NCBI RefSeq assembly: GCF_023091745.1
Contig: NW_026292698.1
Coordinates: 124,001-188,000, forward strand
Direction: 5' to 3'
Source: Budorcas taxicolor
Lineage: Eukaryota > Chordata > Mammalia > Artiodactyla > Bovidae
DNA: 64,000 nucleotides
Each line of letters opens with the position of its first letter. The stretch's first letter is position 1. A program made the position numbers and the translations under genes. Shown in pieces: positions 52,601 to 63,435 of the stretch. The notes beneath the pieces are model-generated. The model did no database searches. It worked only from the letters and a program-made list of their open reading frames with translations, and was not told where the DNA came from.

Positions 52601-52880
52601 TCCTCAGGTTACGGCCCCGACTCCACACAAGGACTGAGGCCCCGGCATGGACGGGAGAGGAATCCCGAGAGGTCCCCTAGCAACTCGCATGGCGACTGGC
52701 CTTTCCTGAGGCCACCAGAGCGGGTCCCTGAGGTCCCCGTCGTAACTCGAGAAGACCTGCCGCAACTCGAGAAAATCCAGGAGGTTCTCCCCTCCAGGTG
52801 AGATGAGGCCCATTTCCGCTGAGGCGTCTCCAGGCTGATCACACCTGACCTCTGGAACTTCGAAAGGGTCCTTCACACCC
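49651..52880. repeat. Four-unit HOR, copy b (3230 bp)
   Basis: Same unit order as copy a. Shared private changes include CCCTTTCAACAGG (B unit), CACATCGAGAGG and GGAACGTCGAGAGG (A unit), and GGCCTTTCCAGAGGCC (3' end of the first A unit). Near identity over more than 3 kb implies very recent duplication or a recent homogenising exchange. Confidence 0.88.
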
Positions 52881-54540
52881 TTGGTGCAAATCAAGAAGTT
52901 TCCCGACATGCCCGTCTCCACTCGAGAGGAGTCACGAGGGTGCCGCCCACATCCAGAGGAGGCACGTTTCTGCCTCGTAGCTCGAGATGAGGGATCCTTT
53001 ACCTGCTTCGTCGGGAATGAGTTCCTGGCGTTCCCGTCGCATCTCAAGAGGAGGCCCTCTCAACAGGAAGGGCGAGAGCAACTCCAGGGTCGTGCCACCA
53101 TTCCAAGAGTCCACCAGATGTCTCAGTCCATTCCAGAGGAACCTCTTTTCCCTTAACCGGCTCGTCTTTCACGCCGAGGATCGACTCACACCAAGGTGGC
53201 ACGTGGCACAGCCCTGTGAGAAAGCCTCGTGGAAAGCCTCGAGCGAAAGCCTCGAGGGAAAGCCACAGATCCCTTGATCCACGTGATAGGAAGCGTGACA
53301 CTACTCCTACAGCTCGGGAGGAAAGCACACGTGCATGCCCCCACTCAAAACGAGTCCTGACTCCCCTGGGGAGACTCAGAAGCACCCCAAGATCCATGGC
53401 AATAATGGAGAGGAATCCTCTGGTTCCAGCCCAGATTCCACATGGTCTTTGGCCCCGGCATGGACGGGAGAGGAATCCCGAGATGCCGTCTAGCAACTCG
53501 CATGGGGACTGGCCTTTCCTGAGGCCACCAGAGCGGGTCCCTGAGGTCCCCGTCGTAACATGAGAAGACCTGCGGCAACTCGAGAAAATCCAGGAGGTTC
53601 TCCCCTCAAGGCGAGATGAGGCCCATTTCCGCTGAGGCGTCTCGAGGCTGATCACACCTCACCTCTGGAACTTCGAAAGGGTCCTTCACACCCTTGGTGC
53701 AAATCAAGAAGTTCCCCGACATACCCGTCTCCTCTCGAGAGGAATCACGAGGGTCCCGCCCACATCCAGAGGAGCCCCGTTTCAGCCTCGTAGCTCGAGA
53801 TGAGGGATCCTTTCGCTGCTTCTTCGGAAAGAGTTCCCGGCGTTCCCGTCGCATCTCAAGAGGAGGCCCTCTCAACAGGAACGGCGAGAGGAACTCCAGG
53901 GTCGTGCCACCATTCCAAGAGTACCCCAGATGTCTCAGTCCATTCCAGAGGAACCTCTTTTCCCTTCACCGGCTCGTCTTTCACGCCGAGGATCGACTCA
54001 CACCAAGGTGGCACGTGGCACAGCCCTGGGGGAAAGCCTCGTGGGGAAGCATCGAGGCAAAGCCGCAGATCCCTTGATCCACGTGACAGGAAGCGTGACA
54101 CTACTGCTGCAGCACGGGAGGAAAGCACACGTGCATGCCCCCACTCGAGACGAGGCCTGACTCCCCTGGGGAGACTCAGAAGCACCCCAAGATCCATGGC
54201 AACACTGGAGAGGAATCCTCAGGTTCCGGCCCCGACTCCACACAAGGACTGAGGCCCCGGCATGGACGGGAGAGGAATCCCGAGAGGTCCCCTAGCAACT
54301 CGCATGGCGACTGGCCTTTCCTGAGGCCACCAGAGCGGGTCCCTGAGGTCCCCGTCGTAACTCGAGAAGACCTGCCGCAACTCGAGAAAATCCAGGAGGT
54401 TCTCCCCTCCAGGTGAGATGAGGCCCATTTCCGCTGAGGCGTCTCCAGGCTGATCACACCTCACCTCTGGAACTTCGAAAGGGTCCTTCACACCCTTGGT
54501 GCAAATCAAGAAGTTTCCCGACATGCCCGTCTCCACTCGA
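52881..54540. repeat. Four-unit HOR, partial copy c
   Basis: The B* unit (52881) and the following A unit (53694) match copy b with no difference noticed until 54322 (T where b has A). After about 54540 the B unit becomes a different subtype (CGAGGGGAATCACG, GAGGATCCCCG), so the third copy is truncated or overwritten at about half length. Confidence 0.85.
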
Positions 54541-56923
54541 GGGGAATCACGAGGGTGCCGCCCACATCCAGAGGATCCCCGTTTCTGCCTCGTAGCTCGA
54601 GATGAGGGATCCTTTCCCTGCTTCGTCGGGAATGAGTTCCCGGCGTTCCCGTCACATCTCAAGAGGAGGCCCTCACAACAGGAAGGGTGAGAGCAACTCC
54701 AGGGTCGTGCCACCATTCCAAGAGTCCACCAGATGTCTCAGTCCATTCCAGAGGAAACTCTTTTCCCTTCACCGGCTCGTCATTCACGCCGAGGATCGAC
54801 TCACACCAAGGTGGCACGTGGCACAGCCCTGTGGGAAAGCCTCGTGGAAAGCCTCGAGCGAAAGCCTCGAGGGAAAGCCACAGATCCCTTGATCCACGTG
54901 ATAGGAAGCGTGACACTACTGCTACAGCTCGGGAGGAAAGCACACGTGCATGCCCCCACTCGAAACGAGTCCTGACTCCCCTGGGGAGACTCGGAAGCAC
55001 CCCAAGATCCATGGCAACAATGGAGAGGAATCCTCTGGTTCCAGCCCAGATTCCACATGGTCTTAGGCCCCGGCATGGACGGGAGAGGAATCCCGAGAGG
55101 TCCCCTAGCAACTCGCATGGGGACTGGCCTTTCCTGAGGCCACCAGAGCGGGTCCTTGAGGTCCCCGTCGTAACTCGAGAAGACCAGCCGCAACTCGAGA
55201 AAATCCAGGAGGTTCTCCCCTCCAGGCGAGATGAGGCCCATTTCCGCTGAGGCTTCTCGAGGCTGATCACACCTCACCTCTGGAACTTCAAAAGGGTCCT
55301 TCACACCCTTGGTGCAAATCAAGAAGTTCCCCGACATACCCGTCTCCTCTCGAGAGGAATCACGAGAGTCCCGCCCACATCCAGAGGAGCCCCGTTTCTG
55401 CCTCGTAGCTCGAGATGAGGGATCCTTTCGCTGCTTCTTCGGAAAGAGTTCCCGGCGTTCCCGTCGCATCTCAAGAGGAGGCCCTCTCAACAGGAACGGC
55501 GAGAGGAACTCCAGGGTCGTGCCACCATTCCAAGAGTACCCCAGATGTCTCAGTCCATTCCAGAGGAACCTCTTTTCCCTTCACCGGCTCGTCTTTCACG
55601 CCGAGGAACGACTCACACCAAGGTGGCACGTGGCACAGCCCTGGGGGAAAGCCTCGTGGGGAAGCATCGAGGCAAAGCCGCAGATCCCTTGATCCACGTG
55701 ACAGGAAGCGTGACACTACTGCTGCAGCACGGGAGGAAAGCGCACGTGCATGCCCCCACACGAGACGAGGCCTGACTCCCCTGGGGAGACTCAGAAGCAC
55801 CCCAAGATCCATGGCAACACTGGAGAGGAATCCTCAGGTTACGGCCCCGACTCCACACAAGGACTGAGGCCCCGGCATGGACGGGAGAGGAATCCCGAGA
55901 GGTCCCCTAGCAACTCGCATGGCGACTGGCCTTTCCTGAGGCCACCAGAGCGGGTCCCTGAGGTCCCCGTCGTAACTCGAGAAGACCTGCCACAACTCGA
56001 GAAAATCCAGGAGGTTCTCCCCTCCAGGTGAGATGAGGCCCATTTCCGCTGAGGCGTCTCCAGGCTGATCACACCTCACCTCTGGAACTTCGAAAGGGTC
56101 CTTCACACCCTTGGTGCAAATCAAGAAGTTTCCCGACATGCCCGTCTCCACTCGAGAGGAATCACGAGGGTGCCGCCCACATCCAGAGGAGCCCTGTTTC
56201 TGCCTCGTAGCTCGAGATGAGGGATCCTTTCCCTGCTTCGTCGGGAATGAGTTCCCGGCGTTCCCGTCGCATCTCAAGAGGAGGCCCTCTCAACAGGAAG
56301 GGCGAGAGCAACTCCAGGGTCGTGCCACCATTCCAAGAGTCCACCAGATGTCTCAGTCCATTCCAGAGGAAACTCTTTTCCCTTCACCGGCTCGTCTTTC
56401 ACGCCGAGGATCGACTCACACCAAGGTGGCACGTGGCACAGCCCTGTGGGAAAGCCTCGTGGAAAGCCTCGAGCGAAAGCCTCGAGGGAAAGCCACAGAT
56501 CCCTTGATCCACGTGATAGGAAGCGTGACACTACTGCTACAGCTCGGGAGGAAAGCACACGTGCATGCCCCCACTCGAAACGAGTCCTGACTCCCCTGGG
56601 GAGACTCAGAAGCACCCCAAGATCCATGGCAACAATGGAGAGGAATCCTCTGGTTCCAGCCCAGATTCCACATGGTCTTAGGCCCCGGCATGGACGGGAG
56701 AGGAATCCCGAGATGCCGTCTAGCAACTCGCATAGGGACTGGCTTTTCCTGAGGCCACCAGAGCGGGTCCCTGAGGTCCCCGTCGTAACATGAGAAGACC
56801 TGCGGCAACTCGAGAAAATCCAGGAGGTTCTCCCCTCCAGGTGAGATGAGGCCCATTTCCGCTGAGGCGTCTCGAGGCTGATCACACCTCACCTCTGGAA
56901 CTTCGAAAGGGTCCTTCACACCC

Positions 56924-59365
56924 TTGGTGCAAATCAAGAAGTTCCCCGACATACCCGTCTCCTCTCGAGAGGAATCACGAGGGTCCCGCCCACATCCAGA
57001 GGAGCCCCGTTTCTGCCTCGTAGCTCGAGATGAGGGATCCTTTCGCTGCTTCTTCGGAAAGAGTTCCCGGCGTTCCCATCGCATCTCAAGAGGAGGCCCT
57101 CTCAACAGGAACGGCGAGAGGAACTCCAGGGTCGTGCCACCATTCCAAGAGTACCCCAGATGTCTCAGTCCATTCCAGAGGAACCTCTTTTCCCTTCACC
57201 GGCTCGTCTTTCACGCCGAGGATCGACTCACACCAGGGTGGCACGTGGCCAGGCCTGTGGGAAAGCCTCGTGGGAAAGCCTCGAGGGACATCCTCGAGGG
57301 AAAGCCACAGATCCCTTGATCCATGTGACAGGAAGCGTGACACTCCTGCTGCAGCTCGGGAGGAAAGCGCACGTGCATGCCCCCACTCGAGACGAGGCCT
57401 GACTCCCCTGGGGAGACTCAGAAGCACCCCAAGATCCATGGCAACACTGGAGAGGAATCCTCAGGTTCCGGCCCCGACTCCACACAAGGACTGAGGCCCC
57501 GGCATGGACGGGAGAGTAATCCCGAGAGGTCCCCTAGCAACTCGCATGGGGACTGGCTTTCCTGAGGCCACCAGAGCGGGTCCCTGAGGTCCCCGTCGTA
57601 ACTCGAGAAGACCTGCCGCAACTCGAGAAAATCCAGGAGGTTCTTCCCTCCAGGCGAGATGAGGCCCATTTCCGCTGAGGCGTCTCGAGGCTGATCACAC
57701 CTCACCTCTGGAACTTCGAAAGGGTCCTTCACACCCTTGGTGCAAATCAAGAAATTCCCCGACATACCCGTCTCCACTCGAGAGGAATCACGAGGATCCC
57801 GCGCACATCCAGAGGAGCCCCGTTTCCGCCTCATAGCTCGAGATGAGGGATCCTTTCCCTGCTTCGTCGGGAAAGAGTTCCCGGCGTTCCCGTCGCATCT
57901 CAAGAGGAGGCCCTCTCAACAGGAACGGAGAGAGGAACTCCAGGGTCATGCCACCATGCCAAGAGTCCCCCAGATGTCTCAGTCCATTCCAGAGGAACCT
58001 CTTTTCCCTTCACCGGCTCGTCTTTCACGCCGAGGATCGACTCACACCAAGGTGGCACGTGGCACAGCCCTGTGGGAAAGCCTCGTGGGAAAGCCTCGAG
58101 GGACAGCCTCGAGGGAAAGCCACAGATCCCTTGATCCACGTGAGAGGAAGCGTGACACTACTGCTGCAGCTCGGGAGGAAAGCGCACGTGCATGCCCCCA
58201 CTCGAGACGAGGCCTGACTCCCCTCGGGAGACTCTGAAGCACCCCAAGATCCATGGCAACACTGGAGAGGAATCCTCAGGTTCTGGCCGCGACTCCACAC
58301 AAGGACTGAGGCCCCGGCATGGACGGGAGAGGAATCCCGAGAGGTCCCCTAGCAACTCGCATGGCGACTGGCCTTTCCTGAGGCCACCAGAGCGGGTCCC
58401 TGAGGTCCCCGTCGTAACTCGAGAAGACCTGCCGCAACTCGAGAAAATCCAGGAGGTTCTCCCCTCCAGGTGAGATGAGGCCCATTTCCGCTGAGGCGTC
58501 TCCAGGCTGATCACACCTCACCTCTGGAACTTCGAAAGGGTCCTTCACACCCTTGGTGCAAATCAAGAAGTTTCCCGACATGCCCGTCTCCAGTCGAGGG
58601 GAATCACGAGGGTGCCGCCCACATCCAGAGGATCCCCGTTTCTGCCTCGTAGCTCGAGATGAGGGATCCTTTCCCTGCTTCGTCGGGAATGAGTTCCCGG
58701 CGTTCCCGTCACATCTCAAGAGGAGGCCCTCACAACAGGAAGGGTGAGAGCAACTCCAGGGTCGTGCCACCATTCCAAGAGTCCACCAGATGTCTCAGTC
58801 CATTCCAGAGGAAACTCTTTTCCCTTCACCGGCTCGTCATTCACGCCGAGGATCGACTCACACCAAGGTGGCACGTGGCACAGCCCTGTGGGAAAGCCTC
58901 GTGGAAAGCCTCGAGCGAAAGCCTCGAGGGAAAGCCACAGATCCCTTGATCCACGTGATAGGAAGCGTGACACTACTGCTACAGCTCGGGAGGAAAGCAC
59001 ACGTGCATGCCCCCACTCGAAACGAGTCCTGACTCCCCTGGGGAGACTCAGAAGCACCCCAAGATCCATGGCAACAATGGAGAGGAATCCTCTGGTTCCA
59101 GCCCAGATTCCACATGGTCTTAGGCCCCGGCATGGACGGGAGAGGAATCGCGAGATGCCGTCTAGCAACTCGCATGGGGACTGGCCTTTCCTGAGGCCAC
59201 CAGAGCGGGTCCCTGAGATCCCCGGCGTAACATGAGAAGACCTGCAGCAACTCGAGAAAATCCAGGAGGTTCTCCCCTCCAGGCGAGATGAGGCCCATTT
59301 CCGCTGAGGCGTCTCGAGGCTGATCACACCTCACCTCTGGAACTTCGAAAGGGTCCTTCACACCC
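56924..59365. repeat. Three-unit HOR H-I-B, copy 1 (2442 bp)
   Basis: Units H (56924, 813 bp), I (57737, 816) and B' (58553, 813). H has a type A start and then ACCAGGGTGGCACG, GGCCAGGCCTG and GGGACATCCTCG. I has CCGCCTCATAGC, GTGAGAGGAAGC and CCCCTCGGGAGACTC. B' has GTCACATCTC and CCCTCACAACAGG. The whole trimer recurs at 60994, an offset of 4070 bp. Confidence 0.87.
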
Positions 59366-60993
59366 TTGGTGCAAATCAAGAAGTTCCCCGACATACCCGT
59401 CTCCTCTCGAGAGGAATCACGATGGTCCCGACCACATCCAGAGGAGCCCCGTTTCTGCCTCGTAGCTCGAGATGAGGGATCCTTTCGCTGCTTCTTCGGA
59501 AAGAGTTCCCGGCGTTCCCATCGCATCTCAAGAGGAGGCCCTCTCAACAGGAACGGCGAGAGGAACTCCAGGGTCGTGCCACCATTCCAAGAGTCCCCCA
59601 GATGTCTCAGTCCATTCCAGAGGAACCTCTTTTCCCTTCACCGGCTCGTCTTTCACGCCGAGGATCGACTCACACCAAGGTGGCACGTGGCACAGCCCTG
59701 TGGGAAAGCCTCGTGGGAAAGCCTCGAGGGACAGCCTCGAGGGAAAGCCACAGATCCCTTGATCCACGTGAGAGGAAGCGTGACACTACTGCTGCAGCTC
59801 GGGAGGAAAGCGCACGTGCATGCCCCCACTCGAGACGACGCCTGACTCCCCTCGGGAGACTCTGAAGCACCCCAAGATCCATGGCAACACTGGAGAGGAA
59901 TCCTCAGGTTCCGGCCGCGACTCCACACAGGGACTGAGGCCCCGGCATGGACGGGAGAGGAATCCCGAGAGGTCCCCTAGCAACTCGCATGGCGACTGGC
60001 CTTTCCTGAGGCCACCAGAGCGGGTCCCTGAGGTCCCCGTCGTAACTCGAGAAGACCTGCCGCAACTCGAGAAAATCCAGGAGGTTCTCCCCTCCAGGTG
60101 AGATGAGGCCCATTTCCGCTGAGGCGTCTCCAGGCTGATCACACCTCACCTCTGGAACTTCGAAAGGGTCCTTCACACCCTTGGTGCAAATCAAGAAGTT
60201 TCCCGACATGCCCGTCTCCACTCGAGGGGAATCACGAGGGTGCCGCCCACATCCAGAGGATCCCCGTTTCTGCCTCGTAGCTCGAGATGAGGGATCCTTT
60301 CCCTGCTTCGTCGGGAATGAGTTCCCGGCGTTCCCGTCACATCTCAAGAGGAGGCCCTCACAACAGGAAGGGTGAGAGCAACTCCAGGGTCGTGCCACCA
60401 TTCCAAGAGTCCACCAGATGTCTCAGTCCATTCCAGAGGAAACTCTTTTCCCTTCACCGGCTCGTCATTCACGCCGAGGATCGACTCACACCAAGGTGGC
60501 ACGTGGCACAGCCCTGTGGGAAAGCCTCGTGGAAAGCCTCGAGCGAAAGCCTCGAGGGAAAGCCACAGATCCCTTGATCCACGTGATAGGAAGCGTGACA
60601 CTACTGCTACAGCTCGGGAGGAAAGCACACGTGCATGCCCCCACTCGAAACGAGTCCTGACTCCCCTGGGGAGACTCAGAAGCACCCCAAGATCCATGGC
60701 AACAATGGAGAGGAATCCTCTGGTTCCAGCCCAGATTCCACATGGTCTTAGGCCCCGGCATGGACGGGAGAGGAATCCCGAGATGCCGTCTAGCAACTCG
60801 CATGGGGACTGGCCTTTCCTGAGGCCACCAGAGCGGGTCCCTGAGGTCCCCGTCGTAACATGAGAAGACCTGCGGCAACTCGAGAAAATCCAGGAGGTTC
60901 TCCCCTCCAGGCGAGATGAGGCCCATTTCCGCTGAGGCTTCTCGAGGCTGATCACACCTCACCTCTGGAACTTCAAAAGGGTCCTTCACACCC
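59366..60993. repeat. Collapsed H/I-B dimer (1628 bp)
   Basis: The unit at 59366 (815 bp) starts like H (CGTTCCCATCGC, shared with 56924) and ends like I (GTGAGAGGAAGC, CCCCTCGGGAGACTC). The switch lies between about 59527 and 59594. It is followed by a B' unit (60181). The result is an H-I-B trimer with one unit removed by in-register exchange between H and I. Confidence 0.85.
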
Positions 60994-63435
60994 TTGGTGC
61001 AAATCAAGAAGTTCCCCGACATACCCGTCTCCTCTCGAGAGGAATCACGAGAGTCCCGCCCACATCCAGAGGAGCCCCGTTTCTGCCTCGTAGCTCGAGA
61101 TGAGGGATCCTTTCGCTGCTTCTTCGGAAAGAGTTCCCGGCGTTCCCGTCGCATCTCAAGAGGAGGCCCTCTCAACAGGAACGGCGAGAGGAACTCCAGG
61201 GTCGTGCCACCATTCCAAGAGTACCCCAGATGTCTCAGTCCATTCCAGAGGAACCTCTTTTCCCTTCACCGGCTCGTCTTTCACGCCGAGGATCGACTCA
61301 CACCAGGGTGGCACGTGGCCAGGCCTGTGGGAAAGCCTCGTGGGAAAGCCTCGAGGGACATCCTCGAGGGAAAGCCACAGATCCCTTGATCCATGTGACA
61401 GGAAGCGTGACACTCCTGCTGCAGCTCGGGAGGAAAGCGCACGTGCATGCCCCCACTCGAGACGAGGCCTGACTCCCCTGGGGAGACTCAGAAGCACCCC
61501 AAGATCCATGGCAACACTGGAGAGGAATCCTCAGGTTCCGGCCCCGACTCCACACAAGGACTGAGGCCCCGGCATGGACGGGAGAGTAATCCCGAGAGGT
61601 CCCCTAGCAACTCGCATGGGGACTGGCTTTCCTGAGGCCACCAGAGCGGGTCCCTGAGGTCCCCGTCGTAACTCGAGAAGACCTGCCGCAACTCGAGAAA
61701 ATCCAGGAGGTTCTTCCCTCCAGGCGAGATGAGGCCCATTTCCGCTGAGGCGTCTCGAGGCTGATCACACCTCACCTCTGGAACTTCGAAAGGGTCCTTC
61801 ACACCCTTGGTGCAAATCAAGAAATTCCCCGACATACCCGTCTCCACTCGAGAGGAATCACGAGGATCCCGCCCACATCCAGAGGAGCCCCGTTTCCGCC
61901 TCATAGCTCGAGATGAGGGATCCTTTCCCTGCTTCGTCGGGAAAGAGTTCCCGGCGTTCCCGTCGCATCTCAAGAGGAGGCCCTCTCAACAGGAACGGAG
62001 AGAGGAACTCCAGGGTCATGCCACCATTCCAAGAGTCCCCCAGATGTCTCAGTCCATTCCAGAGGAACCTCTTTTCCCTTCACCGGCTCGTCTTTCACGC
62101 CGAGGATCGACTCACACCAAGGTGGCACGTGGCACAGCCCTGTGGGAAAGCCTCGTGGGAAAGCCTCGAGGGACAGCCTCGAGGGAAAGCCACAGATCCC
62201 TTGATCCACGTGAGAGGAAGCGTGACACTACTGCTGCAGCTCGGGAGGAAAGCGCACGTGCATGCCCCCACTCGAGACGAGGCCTGACTCCCCTCGGGAG
62301 ACTCTGAAGCACCCCAAGATCCATGGCAACACTGGAGAGGAATCCTCAGGTTCCGGCCCCGACTCCACACAAGGACTGAGGCCCCGGCATGGACGGGAGA
62401 GGAATCCCGAGAGGTCCCCTAGCAACTCGCATGGCGACTGGCCTTTCCTGAGGCCACCAGAGCGGGTCCCTGAGGTCCCCGTCGTAACTCGAGAAGACCT
62501 GCCGCAACTCGAGAAAATCCAGGAGGTTCTCCCCTCCAGGTGAGATGAGGCCCATTTCCGCTGAGGCGTCTCCAGGCTGATCACACCTCACCTCTGGAAC
62601 TTCGAAAGGGTCCTTCACACCCTTGGTGCAAATCAAGAAGTTTCCCGACATGCCCGTCTCCACTCGAGGGGAATCACGAGGGTGCCGCCCACATCCAGAG
62701 GATCCCCGTTTCTGCCTCGTAGCTCGAGATGAGGGATCCTTTCCTTGCTTCGTCGGGAATGAGTTCCCGGCTTTCCCGTCACATCTCAAGAGGAGGCCCT
62801 CACAACAGGAAGGGTGAGAGCAACTCCAGGGTCGTGCCACCATTCCAAGAGTCCACCAGATGCCTCAGTCCATTCCAGAGGAAACTCTTTTCCCTTCACC
62901 GGCTCGTCATTCACGCCGAGGATCGACTCACACCAAGGTGGCACGTGGCACAGCCCTGTGGGAAAGCCTCGTGGAAAGCCTCGAGCGAAAGCCTCGAGGG
63001 AAAGCCACAGATCCCTTGATCCACGTGATAGGAAGCGTGACACTACTGCTACAGCTCGGGAGGAAAGCACACGTGCATGCCCCCACTCGAAACGAGTCCT
63101 GACTCCCCTGGGGAGACTCAGAAGCACCCCAAGATCCATGGCAACAATGGAGAGGAATCCTCTGGTTCCAGCCCAGATTCCACATGGTCTTAGGCCCCGG
63201 CATGGACGGGAGAGGAATCCCGAGATGCCGTCTAGCAACTCGCATGGGGACTGGCCTTTCCTGAGGCCACCAGAGCGGGTCCCTGAGGTCCCCGTCGTAA
63301 CATGAGAAGACCTGCGGCAACTCGAGAAAATCCAGGAGGTTCTCCCCTCCAGGCGAGATGAGGCCCATTTCCGCTGAGGCTTCTCGAGGCTGATCACACC
63401 TCACCTCTGGAACTTCAAAAGGGTCCTTCACACCC
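60994..63435. repeat. Three-unit HOR H-I-B, copy 2 (2442 bp)
   Basis: Units H (60994, 813), I (61807, 816) and B' (62623, 813). Both copies share GAGAGTAATCCCG and GACTGGCTTTCC in H. This copy has reverted or older states at GGATCCCGCCCAC (copy 1: CGCGCAC) and private changes such as CCTTGCTTCG near 62744. Confidence 0.87.

Larger units (their letters stand above)
44004..56923. repeat. Regular A+B dimer domain, eight 1615 bp repeats
   Basis: Sixteen units alternate A (802 bp) and B (813 bp) without a break. Dimers start at 44004, 45619, 47234, 48849, 50464, 52079, 53694 and 55309, each exactly 1615 bp, and 12,920 bp in total. This is the most regular higher-order structure in the window and contains the 3230 bp four-unit duplication. 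Confidence 0.93.

Noticed and set aside
54659..55270. Minus-strand frame of 203 codons repeated in all B units
   Set aside because: It is conserved only because B units are recent copies. Canonical and A units break it, and indels of one to thirteen bases are freely tolerated in it.
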